A stretch of 64,000 nt of DNA, from the NCBI GenBank assembly GCA_032622095.1, contig CP136063.1:146745379-146809378 (forward strand), read 5' to 3'. The notes beneath the pieces were generated by a model. That model had not been told where the DNA came from. It ran no database searches and was given only the letters and a program-made list of their open reading frames with translations. Origin of the DNA: Siphonodentalium dalli (Eukaryota > Mollusca > Scaphopoda > Gadilida > Siphonodentaliidae). The first letter of the stretch is position 1, and each line of letters opens with the position of its first letter. Shown here piece by piece: positions 33,443 to 46,330 of this stretch. The position numbers were made by a program, and so were the translations under genes.

Positions 33443-35524
33443 GCTGTACAATACTACATTCCTCCAGCTGACATAGCACCTGATTCATACCATGCTGATG
33501 GTAAACACTGGCCATAACATCAAATTAGTTTCACGGGTTGCATGTATGATCACCCGTACATGCTAGCGGCTTATCGCGTTAATGCTAATAATAATCTTAT
33601 CACCTGTACATATTAGCAGTTTATCGATCTATTCAGAGTTATGCATACAGAAAGTAATCGTATCACCTGTACATATTAGCAGTTTATCGAGCTATTCAGG
33701 CTTATGCATACATATAGTAATCTTATTACCTGGACTATATTAGCAGCTTATCACGTGATCAGTAAATGCGCCAATCTGGTGTCCGCATATGCTCACAAAT
33801 GTTGCCCCATCAATTTCACATTTACAAATTCGTTAGTCCTACTGTGTGAAACATCCTATAGATCGAAAAGTTACACCGTGGATAAATTGACCAATGACTG
33901 CTATTGTATCTTTTGACAGATATGCGTGTGCAGACTTGTTTGATGTTCGCTATCGCATTACTATAATATGTTGCGTTACTAATCCATTGACTTGTGTGAT
34001 TATTTGTGATAAAAGAACGAGCGAATGTTTACACTATCATTACAACATTGATAAAATATAGACGAATAAATTATATAATATATTACATACCTCTGAATTT
34101 ATCGATATATGTTAGAACATGGCCTTAACAAAAACACGACCATAAAACAATTACCTTACCCTTACCGTTATGTATGAATCTAATTTTACCATGCGTAAAT
34201 ATTGTCAGCTTATCGTCTGATGAGCAAATCCGATGTTTACATACTTAAGCTTAAGTGTGTAAATGTCACATGATCACGTGATAAGATGACCATATACATG
34301 TACCATTGATACACGCGCACGTGATTGCAGATGCTGACAATGACCAAGACGACAGCGGATCGGAGCATTGGTCAGTGTCATCTGACAGTTCATATCTTGA
34401 TGTTGATGCAGACTATTGGACCCAAACTGAAAACATGATGATGTAAGAAATTTTCAATTTGTTATGCTTATTACGGTACCAATTCATTGTTGGTAATCAA
34501 CGACAAAATGACCAACACGCTGAGATTGATTGGGACGTAATTTTCAAACTGTAAATAAGGTTGATTTTGTTTTTCAAATTTAATCGTGTTGCTATGGCAA
34601 GGCTGATCGAAGAAGAAAAATAAATTCGTTTTATTGATTTGTCAATTCTATTCCAACATGGCGGCCACCACTGGGGCCCATAGGTCTGAATCGCCCGGAT
34701 GTAAAAACAATTTTTTCATGTTGACGGAGTATAGAAATTAGTGACGTCACAACTATACTTGCGTCGCTTACACAATACCGTAAAACAACCCTTTGGGTTG
34801 TGATTAACCTGAGCGTTTACAGAATACATGTTCGAACATGTATGTGGTCATCTTATCACGTGATCATGTGATATTTACACACTTAAGCTCTGTAAAAACA
34901 ATACATATCGCATCTGCAGCAGTCTACTTCATTGTGAATTAAGTCACTCCGGGTTATTTGACTATAAACCTGTTATACCACAGAATTGGGTTATTGTAAT
35001 TTAATGAAAGTTTTACACATCGTGATTGCTTTCAAAATAGTACAACTTCACGTTGGTAATACACGAATGAAGAGCGTTTGATTCATACGAAATTACTACA
35101 CGAATGAACTGAGCCTTGAAATTTATATTTCACATCTTCCCAACAACATGCTGACATAGGCTGGATACTTTCGATGCAGCGCATAAAGCGATAACGATGT
35201 GGAACGGGTAGATGTGTCACATTGACCGGTAACCTTTCACTACGATTTTCTCACTCAAAGGTTGGTTAATTCAATGAAATTCCAGTTAGCTATGCGTTTA
35301 TCTATTTATTGAAGATTTCATGGGCAAATATCATAGATAAAGTTGTCATTTAAACCCAAGTTTTATGTTCAAATTATCGAGGCAGCTTCTAGCATTAAAT
35401 CCATGGATGTTTTAAAGTTGCAGTATACAACCATTATGACCGCGTTAATTGCTTTCGACATTTGGGTATACTGAACAATGGCTGGGTCATGCACTCTTGG
35501 CGGGAACACAATACCTCCGATTTT
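33443..35524 (+). repeat. Left arm of a 10.2-kb inverted structure
   Basis: It pairs with 41504 to 43619 in reverse complement over about 2.1 kb with high identity. The outer end is TACAATACTACATTCC and the inner end ACACAATACCTCCGATTTT. The arms carry the same non-gene frames. The right arm holds about 85 extra bases at about 42445 to 42530. Inside both arms are palindromic ACATGTTCGAACATGT and CACGTGATCATGTGAT sequences. Confidence 0.92.
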
Positions 35525-35662
35525 TTATCCGCATTTAGAAGCTTTCTGGTGTGGTGAATGAGGAACCTGCAGTAATATAGTTTTTTTTAATAATTTGAAG
35601 GATTTGTTGTTTTAACGGAATTCTGAGACGGTGCATTCATGTAAGCAATATATTTTATATTA

Positions 35663-38600
35663 TAATTTATATTTAGGGGTAATAATATGATCTTGTTGGT
35701 GTTACCATTTTTGACTATGGTTTTCTTGTAAACTACTAGCTGGGGTACCCGGCGTTGCTCGGGTAAAGATTGGAAACAACTTGAAGTGTTTTGACCAGTA
35801 GAGTGGTAATGTCGCAAGAGCTATACTCGACCTTCACTCTCTCTCTCTCTCTTTCTCTCTCTATCTCTCTCTCCATATCACACATATACCTTCACACACG
35901 CGCCCACACACCCTCACACACACCCTCACACACACACCCTCCCTCACACTCACAGCACATCAACGTGTCAATTTGGTTCATATATTGCATATGTTCCATA
36001 TTTTCCAGTTCAGGAACAACTTCATTCACGACGCCGCCGCATCGGCTATTAAAACGTATAATTATTCTCAGTACCGCTGGTGTTATGTGTCCATATAAGG
36101 TCTGAGGTATCATGATATCACAAGAGTCAATTTCCGCCGGGGTCAGCTCAGTACACAATCGGCACGAAGTCGGAGGTCAACTCAGTATACAATCGATTTC
36201 ATCATGTCACCAGGTTACACATATCTATATAATAGAGTGTGCATATTGAAAGCACTCATAACTGCATTGTAGCCAATGTATTGTATTGTAGCCAATGTGA
36301 TAAATTTGTATCCAGTACAAACAACACGAAGAGACGTTGTGAACGACAGCCTGAACTAGTGAACAAGTACACCACTTTCCCTTGTTTCTGTTCTATTTTA
36401 AATATAGTTGCATAGAAGAACGCTCGATTTCACTGATTATATAGGAAAATGAAGTATCAGTGTGAAGATTGCTTAAGTGTCTATGCTTGGCAAGATAGTT
36501 TGAAGTGTCATATCAAAGTTAAACACACGCCTTCAGAACAACAACAACAGCAACAACAACAACAGCAACAACAACAACGACAGCAGCATCATCAGCTACA
36601 ACAACAACAACAGCAACAACAACAGCTACAACAACAACAATAACAACAACAGCAGCATCATCAGCCACAACAACAACAACAGCAGCAACAACAACAGCAA
36701 CAACAACAACAAAGCGACATAACATCATGCTTTGATGATCCAATGGCCAATATCCAGGAAGATTTTATTTTCAAGCATCCATTCACGGCATGCGTAAGTG
36801 GACCGACATCTAATGGGAAGACGTACTTCGTGAAAACCTTGCTACAAAAGTCTGCCTCAAAAATATCACCCGCACCTGACAGAATAATATGGTTTTATTA
36901 ATATTGGCAGCCCCTATATGACGAAATAAAGTATACCGTCACCCCTCATGTCAACTTATACGAGGAATACCAGCAAACTTGGATTCTCTTATGAACCCCC
37001 GGTATACAAATCTAGTTATACTCGATGAGTTGATGCAAACTTCATCAAAAGACCAGAGAGTTAATGATTTGCATTCCGAAGGAAGTCACCATTTGAACTT
37101 ATCTTTGATAAGTTTGAACCAGATTTTCTACTACAACAAAGATCCTACGCAACGACGAAATTGTCAATATTTGGTATTGTTCAATAGCCCAATCGACAAG
37201 GGTTTAATTTCAACATTATCAAGACAGATGTATCCTGAATGCCCTCAGCGTATGGTTCGAGAGTTTTCGGAAGCGACGAGTGAACCGTACGGTTACCTAC
37301 TGGTGGATTTAAAAGCCGCAACCCCGGACACATTACGTCTGCGACAGAATGTACCAAAAGAGGACACGAACCAACATGTGGGTGAATGGAATGGCATGAA
37401 ATATAATCTCCAAAAGGACAGCGGGCACCCAGATGAACAGAATGGGGTGAAATATTATGCCAACAATAGTCCGGGTCAATGGAATGGGATGAAATACGAT
37501 AACAGAGAACCCCCGGGTACACTGGTACATAATGTGATACAAAAACACACAAAAGACACTGAGACCCAGGGTCAACAGAATAAGATGAAATACGATGACA
37601 GAGAACTCCCTGGTCAACAGAAGGGCATAGCATATAATTATATTGTGCCCCAGGGTCAACATAATGGCTATACTAAGGACATAAGGCCACCTGGTGAGCT
37701 CGATGAAATTAATAAGAAGAACCGTCAAAACATAGACATTGGAGAAGACATGTCGTACCCTTGTAATGACTGCTGGCTTTTGTTCGAAGACCATTATGAT
37801 GTTCAGAGACACGTAAAAAACTGGTGTTAAGAAAATAAGTTAAAATGAAAATTAACTGAGGACACGGATGATAGTCTGAATAAGAAAATTAAATTGAATG
37901 AAGATTAATACTTCAAAAGTGTGTGTGATGAGAGTAGGGATAAAACACATGAGGAATGGAGTGATAAAGTGGAAACGTATACGGAAAATGGCTCAACAGA
38001 AAAAGAATCAAAAGTACAAGCTGACAAGGACCTTAAAAGTAAAGACATGAAGCAATTTATGAATGGTTATGCTTGGACAATATTAGCGTATCTGCAGCTG
38101 CGCAATGGGACTCTGCACAACAGAGTCGTGGATAAAGTCGACAAATATTTGAATAATGGTTATGAAGATCGTGATGCAGTGAAAATGTCAATATTAAAGT
38201 ACAAACCGATGCTAGAAAAATTCATGGACGAAACAAATGACACTTCTGACGAAAGTGATGACAATTTGGACAATTTGGACGTAAGTGACAGTGATGATAA
38301 AGCCGGTGAAAGTGACAGTGAATAGTTAATATAATAAAAAATGTAGTATGTACCACATGTCATGTTATTTTGCCCCCCCCCATGAAAGTAGAGGTTCCCT
38401 CGTCATTGGTAGTGACGTCATTGTGTCGGCGGCGGCGGCGTCGTGAATGAAGTTGTTCCTGAACTGGAAACTATGGAACATATGCAATATATGCAATATA
38501 TTAACCAAATTGACACGTTGATGTGCTGTGCGTGTGTCTGAGGGAGGGTGTGTGTGAGGGTGTGTGTTAGGGTGTGTGGGCGCGTGTATGAAGGTATGTG

Positions 38601-38824
38601 TGTGAGATGGAGAGAGACAGAGAGAGATAGAGAGAGAAAGAGAGAGAGAGTGAAGGTCGAGTATAGCTCTTGCAACATTACCCATCTACTGGTCAAAACA
38701 CTTCAAGTTGTTTCCAATATTTACCTGAGCAACGCCGGGTACCCCAGCTAGTAGTTTACAAGAAAACCATAGTCAAACATGGTAACACCACCAAGATCAT
38801 ATTATTACCCCTAAATATAAATTA
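35663..38824. mobile_element. Miniature Polinton-type unit: one ATPase gene between inverted repeats
   Basis: Terminal inverted repeats at 35663 to 36040 and 38431 to 38824 are highly similar over about 0.38 kb. They include CT/GA and CA/GT microsatellites and AGCACATCAACGTGTCAATT. Between them only the zinc-finger/packaging-ATPase gene is present. There is no PolB, integrase or capsid gene. No target duplication was found. It could be an internally deleted Polinton mobilised in trans, or a Polinton gene captured by another repeat. Confidence 0.65.
36449..38325 (+). pseudogene. Zinc-finger / poly-Gln / packaging ATPase / repeat / acidic-tail fusion, Polinton-derived, interrupted
   Basis: It starts at ATG 36449 with a C2H2 finger (YQCEDCLSVYAWQDSLKCHI), then a Gln-rich tract encoded by CAA/CAG (about 36536 to 36715). 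A Polinton ATPase follows: Walker A SGPTSNGKT near 36800, Walker B VILDEL near 37015, then S-R-Q-M-Y-P and YGYLLVDLK. Five or six imperfect repeats of the type G-Q-x-N-G-M-K-Y-D end in a second Cys/His cluster (PCNDC...RHVKNWC). Stops are TAA 36641 (within CAA repeats), TAA near 36898, a frameshift near 36960, then TAA 37828 and two more stops. The same frame continues into 37921 to 38325, an acidic Ser/Asp-rich tail, so all parts look like one ancestral gene. It is unrelated in sequence detail to the ATPase at 6912 to 7678. Confidence 0.82.
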
Positions 38825-39144
38825 CTAGCAGGTTAGCCCGCCACTGGGCTTTTCAATGAGTTAATTGTGCCTTTTTAATCGAGAGAAATTATGGTACCCA
38901 TCCCTAAAGATTTAAGGTACATCGGGCGGAAAGAACTGACACGATGAAAATTTCCCCCGTTCCTAGGAACGACAGACATAAGAATCACACAACACGCATT
39001 TTTAATGAGTTAATTCTGTCTTTTTAATCAAGAGGAATTATGATACCCGTCCCTAAAAGAGGTATGCCAACGATGTCGTTGTTGTTGGCATTCGCGGCTT
39101 GGGGGCCACCCGAAGATTCACACATTGCCGTAAAGAGAAAATAG

Positions 39145-39904
39145 CATTTTAATCAAGCCAATTGTCTTATACGGAAGTGAAATATGGGGAGTGGAAGCAA
39201 CGTCTAAGAACTACGATAGGCTAGAATGCGAAAAGTTACACATAAAATTCTGCAAAATAGTATTAGGAGTAGGCAAATATGCATCGAACACTGCAGTTAG
39301 GGCGGAATTGGGTAGCTATCAACTTTACATCGATGCTATTTGTAGAATGGCCGCATATGCTATTAAAATTTATAATAATGTTGACAGTAACTTGATCAGA
39401 AATGCCGTGATTGAACAACGTTCACCCAGCGTTCAGAAATCAATATTCAAAACGACGGCAGCATTTGGGTTAAATATCACCGATGGCACACAAGTTGTCA
39501 AGAATCTTACTAACTTGAGACAGCAGCTACAATCCAACTATCATAACGACTTTATTTTTAATATGGGCGACGAAGCATCTAAAACAGGGAGTAACAAACC
39601 ACGGATGTATCGCATTTTCAAAACTACTTTTCAAATGGAACCATACTTGCTCAATACCCAATACAATGAAGACAAAATAGCATTCACGAGATTAAGAATA
39701 AGTAATCACGCCCTAGCGATAGAGCGTGGTAGACATTACCAACCCCCGATACCCTTACCAGATAGAGTATGTACCTTTTGTTTCAATACAAAAAAGCAAA
39801 TAGAGGACGAAGTTCACTCCATTATGGATTGTCCTCTTTACGCGTCACTGAGATTGGAATTATTTTCTATAATGGAAAATAATTACATAAATTTCCAACT
39901 ATAA
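39145..39904 (+). pseudogene. Non-LTR retrotransposon ORF2 C-terminal fragment (5'-truncated LINE)
   Basis: The open frame begins in the post-reverse-transcriptase region (V-L-Y-G-S-E-I-W-G-V-E, about 39160) and ends at TAA 39904 with a Cys/His cluster (VCTFCFNTKKQIEDEVHSIM, then D-C-P). This layout is typical of the 3' end of CR1/L2/I-like LINE proteins. The 5' truncation is as expected for LINE insertions. An (ATT)n tract at 40311 to 40334 may be the 3' tail. Flanking DNA on both sides contains CGTTGTTGTTGGCATTC-like segments, which may be an older repeat into which it inserted. Confidence 0.82.
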
Positions 39905-40789
39905 GACCAAGAGTATCAATTCATAACTATTCTAGAAAACAGATGTCCTCGCATATGTGAGAAAATCTGCAACATGGTTAAACAATTCTTCAAACTCCGA
40001 ACAGAACAGTGTTAAATCATTTCAGATTAATAAGCATAATAGATCTGAGAAACAAACCTTATTGAGATATACATTGATTATGGAATTACATGTATTGTGA
40101 ATATTATAGGACAGTATGCTTGTACTCACATTGATACACCATTATAGGTAGTACGTGGTAGTACCGTATATATATATATATTTTCTTATTATGATTGTAT
40201 GTTTAACGGTTATAAGATAGCATGCTTAATTTCACATGTATTGTTATAACCAATATAATGTATTACACTGTGTAGGGCAACCTACCCATGTGGGTGTTAT
40301 GGCTATTACACATTATTATTATTATTATTATTGTGTGTTTTCTCGCCAACAAAGTCGTTGTTGTTGGCATTCAAGGCTTGGCGAGTCCAACAATGTCGTT
40401 GTTGTTGGGATTCACGGCTTGGGGGTGACCCCACCTTTACGAAATGGCAGTGGAAGTCCCGTCAGATTCGGGACGTATCACAGTACCTCGTATTTACTTA
40501 ACTATTTACTTAACTTTCAGCAGCCAAATAAGCTGCACGAATTGAGGGGTGTAAGTTTATAGCTTTAAAATCTGAATGTATCGGAAATAGACTAAGATTT
40601 TCAGCCGTAACAAAACATGTATATATCAGAAAATGTAAATTCTATATTTTGCGAGGTATTAGCAAGTTTTGGCTCAACGGGTTTAGCAGTTTGAAGTGAA
40701 TATGGATATAAAAATATACATATACAGATATAAAAAATGTAGAGTTACGCCTCTTGGATCGCGAGCGAATCGATAGCGAAACCCATTGT

Positions 40790-41503
40790 TTCCAAACGAA
40801 GGTCGCACTTTAAGGGTCAAGGAGTGCTCAGAGCTGGTCCAAAATGCGACAATGACCATTCCCGTGGGTTTTTACCCTTAGATAGGAAGTTTGGTCTCGA
40901 TCGGTCCAGGCGTTTTCGATTCTATATAGTACACACACATATACGGAAGTCTCAAAATATATAGGAGACATACCAAATTTTAAGTCGATAGCTCCACCCG
41001 TTTCCGAGATCTCGTCTGCCGGGATTTCTGAGAAGCATTATGCCTATATCCACACTAACTACCCCCCTAAGCCCTGACCTAAGTGTCATACATACTATAA
41101 CAATGATGCTGAACACTTTGAGGCAATTATATTGCAGAAATGTTGTAAGAGTACTATGGCATCCAATAAATATCCCCGCATAGGAAACCACTCAAAATCC
41201 CGTATATCTCTCTGCAGACACTAATAACGTTGAATGGTAAATAAACGCTCTTTATAGCGATGCGTCAAAAACAAACGCTCATTAAATTATCACTTGATTA
41301 ACCACCGCAGTGCCGTTTTTTGTGACTGAGATTGGAGAACGGGTGCTATGAGCTTCTCCAAAACGCGACCACGGCGGTGTCGGTGGGATTTTACACTTAC
41401 ATACGAAATTTGAGCTCAATCCGACCAGCCGTTTCCGATTCTATGAAGTACCCACACACACACATATATACATATATATATACGGAAGTCTCAAAATATA
41501 TAC
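40790..41503 (+). repeat. Dispersed repeat C, copies 2 and 3, with inverted repeat D (41022 to 41150)
   Basis: Copy 2 ends ATACGGAAGTCTCAAAATAT at about 40935 to 40965. Copy 3 begins with paired ACGCTC motifs (41245 and 41275) and ends with the same text at about 41481 to 41503, directly at the inner edge of the right arm. Repeat D between them is the reverse complement of 28621 to 28747. Confidence 0.7.
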
Positions 41504-43619
41504 AAAATCGGAGGTATTGTGTTGCCACCAAGAGTGCATGACCCAGCCATTGTTCATTATACCCAAACGTCGAAAGCAATTAACGCGGTCATAGTGGTTA
41601 CATACTGCAACTTTAAAACATCCATGGATTTAATGCTAGAAGCTGCCTCGATAATTTGAACATAAAACTTGGGTTTAAATGAGAACTGTATCTATGATAT
41701 TTGCCCATGAAATCTTCAATAAATAGATTAACGCATAGCTAACTGGAATTTCATTGAATTAACCAACGTTTGAGTGAAATCGTAGTGAAAGGTTACCGGT
41801 CAATGTGACACATCTACCCGTTCCACATCGTTATTGCTTTATGCGCTGCATCGAAAGTATCCAGCCTATGTCAGCATGTTGTTGGGAAGATGTGAGATAT
41901 AAATTTCAAGGCTCAGTTCATTCGTGTAGTAATTTCGTATGAATCAAACGCTCTTCATTCGTGTATTACCAACGTGAAGTTGTACTATTTTGAAAGCAAT
42001 CACAATAACCCAATTATGTGGTATAACAGGTTTATAGTCAAATAACCCAGAGTGACTTAATTCACAATGAAGTAGACTGCTGCAGATGCGATATGTATTG
42101 TTTATACAGAGCTTAAGTGTTTAAATATCACATGATCACGTGATAAGATGACCACATACATGTTCGAACATGTATTCTGTAAACGCTCAGGTTAATCACA
42201 ACCCAAAGGGTTGTTTTACGGTATTGTGTAAGCGACGCAAGTATAGTTGTGACGTCACTAATTTCTATATTCCGTCAACATGAATTTTTTTTTTTTACAT
42301 CCGGGCGATTCAGACCTATGGGCCCCAGTGGTGGCCGCCATGTTGGAATAGAATTAACAAATTAATAAAACGAATTTATTTTTCTTCTTCGATCAGCCTC
42401 GCCATAGCAACACTATTAAATTTGAAAAACAAAATCAACCTTATTCAAAATTAAATGCTTAATGTGGATTTAGCTGACACGGGCGCATAGCATTCGGCAA
42501 ACCTCGCCAGATTCCGTGCCGTTACAGTTTGAAAATTACGTCACAATCATTCTCAGCGTGTTTGTCATTTTGTCGTTGATTACCAACAATGAATTGGTAC
42601 AGTAATAAGCATAACAAATTGAAAATTTCTTACATCATCATGTTTTCAGTTTGGGTCCAATAGTCTGCATCAACATCAAGATATGAACTGTCAGATGACA
42701 CTGACCAATGCTCCGATCCGCTGTCGTCTTGGTCATTGTCAGCATCTGAAAACACGTGCGCTTGTATCAATGGTACATGTATATGGTCATCTTATCACGT
42801 GATCATGTGATATTTACACACTTAAGCTTAACATCGGATTTGCTCATCAGACGATAAGCTGACAATATTTACGCATGGTAAAATTAGATTCATACATAAC
42901 GGTAGGGGTAAGGTAATTGTTTTATGGTCGTGTTTTTGTTAAGGCCATGTTCTAACATATATCGATAAATTCAGAGGTATGTAATATATTATATAATTTA
43001 TTCGTCTATATTTTATCAATGTTGTAATGATAGTGTAAACATTCGCTCGTTCTTTTATCACAAATAATCACACGAGTCAATGGATTAGTAAAGCAACAGA
43101 TTATAGTAATGCGATAGCGAACATCAAATAAGTCTGCACACGCATATCTGTAAAAAGATACAATAGCAGTCATTGGTCAATTTATCCACGGTGTAACTTT
43201 TCGATCTATAGGATGTTTCACACAGTAGGACTAACGAATTTGTAAATGTGAAATTGATGGGGCAACATTTGTGAGCATATGCGGACACCAGATTGGCGCA
43301 TTTACTGATCACGTGATAAGCTGCTAATATAGTCCAGGTAATAAGATTACTATATGTATGCATAATTCTGAATAGCTCGATAAACTGCTAATATGTACAG
43401 GTGATACGATTAATTTATGTATGCATAACTCTGAATAGATAGATAAACTGCTAATATGTACGGGTGATAAGATTATTATTAGCATTAACGCGATAAGCCG
43501 CTAGCATGTACGGGTGATCATACATGCAACCCGTGAAACTAATTTGATGTTATGGCCAGTGTTTACCATCAGCATGGTATGAATCAGGTGCTATGTCAGC
43601 TGGAGGAATGTAGTATTGT
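41504..43619 (-). repeat. Right arm of the 10.2-kb inverted structure
   Basis: Reverse complement of 33443 to 35524. See the left arm. A 248-base unique segment (43620 to 43866) separates it from repeat A. Confidence 0.92.
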
Positions 43620-43866
43620 ACCAACATACCAAAAATATCAAGCAAATCGACCATACCACTCCATAGAAAAAAATTGTCTCAACTACGCTAAATTGTAAAT
43701 ATTTACTACTCGAATCGGGACACTTCTATAGGCAATAAACTAACGAATACGATTTCGCCATCGGCAGACACTGCATTCAATTAATATATAAGAAAGAAGG
43801 CGTGTGTTGTCTATTTAGATATAATATTTGTACAAATAACTACTTTGAACAAGATTATTCTCCATG

Positions 43867-46088
43867 TATATTTGATCACCCTACGGGAGTGTTTCATATC
43901 ACTTTAAGCTATTTGTAGACATCGATTAATAAATTAAAAATCTTGGTTGGTTCTACTGAACCTTTACGATTAAAGTATTTGCATTATGTTTCTTGGTTGG
44001 TCTATCAACCAATTCTTCACATCAACTTGTAATGACACTCAAAATATACGCACGCCCAATTTTAACAAAGACTTTAACTAAAATATACTATATGACTATG
44101 ACGATCAAAATACACTTAGGCCAAAAAAAAAAAAATTGCCGTAAACGAATCTGCCGTCAACGAATCTGTACACAAAAATATATATTGTCATAACATATTC
44201 TACCATTGTGAACCTAAAAACAAAATGTCAACATCTGCACCCATGTGAGAGAGAGAGAGAGAGAGGGTGTCTATTATGTGCGGTATACGAGTGAATGCTT
44301 TATCTAAGAGATTACATATGAGAATTCAATACAGGTAAACGATTTGCCTAATCTGAGATTACTGTATTTAAAGTGTTTGAACCTTTACGCAAATAAATTG
44401 GTTAAGCTATCTTAACCCTTTGAACCCGACTGGCCGCAAAAGCGGCCAGCCAGAAAACGTTCATACACCCGACTCGCCAAAGCGGCCAGCAGCATTCAGT
44501 GACATCATAAAGTTATGTAACATGTGTATATATGTTATAACCATTGGTATATCCACTTATATCTATGTAAATGATACCAAGAAACTTCAGCAGTGCCATG
44601 GGTGCATGTGTATGAGTTTGTTGCCGACTAGTTGGGGTAGAAAAACATGCGCATGCGCACAGCGTAGAATTCAACAAACGTATATACATAAATTTGAAGC
44701 GATTCGGGTAAAGCTCTACATTATTGCGCGGTTCGCAGGATTGTAGAAAGACACCATTTCGATCACTCTTTTTGGTTTAAATTAGTATTGCATACATAAT
44801 CAGTGTTCTGTCATATGTGAGGAAGGCGCACGCAGTTTTTTTATTTGAGTCGATTTGTTTCGCGCATGCGCATAGGATAAAATGATAAAAATGTATGGAT
44901 TTTTGTGAAATGATACAATCACATCAAGGATCTACATAGTACATAAATTTGCGTTATACATATGCACGTTTAGACATTGCACCAGAGTAGTACTGTGCAA
45001 ATGGGTTGCATGGTCACAATACTATCTAGTCCGATCTACTTGCGCGTGCACATTACAAATCGTGCATTATTGAGCAATTATGTAAAGTTAGAGGCTCGTG
45101 GCACCATTTGAACATGACCATCACCGTGCCCTATAGGCGATGTCTAAAACGGGACGTAATGGCATTGAATGCACAGGGAAGTGGTGTCATTCGATCACTT
45201 GGGCTATATGCTTAGCAACCATTGATACCGTTAAATACAAACTACATGTAGGTTCAATCTTCTGACCTGATGTATCTCCAGTTTCACAATAGGGAATTGA
45301 CTGCATACAAAATGCCGTTTCTTAGCGCGGAATTATACGACGCTATAAGCTTATGATAATTGCATTATACTTTCAGTTCCGTGTAGTTGCTTAGAAACCG
45401 TTACCAGGGAGTGATCGTGTGGCAAAGTATACCGTTCTAAAAAAAATACACAGTGGCCCATGGGAACATGCCTGTAAAATTTCCGACCTGTAGCACCATT
45501 TGAACATAACCATCAGCATGTGCATGCCAAGAAATTCTAAATTGTGGCATAATACAATTGGATTCACAGGGCAATATGGTGTCATTCGATCATTTGGGTT
45601 ATTTGCTTAGCAACCGTTGCTACCCTTAAATACAAGTTAGGATCAGTCACATCTGGCCATATATATCTCAAATTTCACAATAGGGCGTTGACTGCATAAA
45701 AAACGCCATTTCCTTGGGCTGAATTACGACCGTAAAAGCTATAATTGTATTTTACTTTTAATATCGGGTAGATGCCTAGCAACCGTTACCAGGGAGTGAC
45801 CACGTGGCAATGTAACCAGATTGTAAAATAATCAGTGGTCCATGGGGAACATACATCTAAAGTTTCAGAAATGTGACACCACTTGAACATAAACAACACC
45901 ATACATCTAAACACTGGCCACAATATAAAAAAATACCACTGGGAGCCCAGGGTCAGGGTGTCGATCGTTGTGGGGAGCCAGGGTTCAAAGGGTTAAGCTG
46001 AGATTATTTGGTTGATTCGTCAGCCATTTAATCACAAATATATAGTTGGTCAAAATACAGTAAGATGTATGCCTGTCTGAACCTTTAC
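43867..46088 (-). repeat. Dispersed repeat A, inverted copy interrupted by a piggyBac-like element
   Basis: 43867 to 44411 and 45997 to 46088 together are the reverse complement of 10769 to 11410. The interruption is 44416 to 45992 with TTAA on both sides. Confidence 0.9.
44416..45992. mobile_element. Non-autonomous piggyBac-like element, TTAA target duplication
   Basis: The perfect 12-bp termini CCCTTTGAACCC and GGGTTCAAAGGG are flanked by TTAA at 44412 to 44415 and 45993 to 45996. The uninterrupted repeat A shows a single TTAA (10861 to 10864) at the homologous position, proving the insertion. Subterminally on the left, GGCCGCAAAAGCGGCC forms a hairpin, and a related GCGGCCAGC recurs at 44482. 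The interior has a diverged tandem duplication of about 360 bp (about 45190 to 45500 and 45555 to 45900) and no transposase frame. Confidence 0.93.
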
Positions 46089-46330
46089 AGACAACTGATT
46101 TTTTTTTGCACAAAAAAACAACTTCACACGTGTACCGCTCAAAATATACGCACGCCCAATTTTAACAATGACGCTCAAATATAACTATGACGACCTGCCC
46201 AATTTTATCAAAATATACTTACGCCCATTTTTATCAATGACTCTCAAATATATAGTACTATAACACTATCATACTCAAAATACACTTACTCCCAATTTTA
46301 TCAACGACGTCAACAAGACCCGTCTTACTA
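46089..46330. repeat. Degenerate short tandem repeat related to part of repeat A
   Basis: Segments of the type CTCAAAATATACGCACGCCC followed by AATTTTAACAATGA recur at about 46138, 46205 and 46272. The same text lies inside repeat A (minus strand near 11190 to 11250, plus strand near 44038). Confidence 0.65.

Noticed and set aside
36519-36743. Poly-Val/Ala minus-strand frame
   Set aside because: Complement of the CAA/CAG tract in the ATPase gene.
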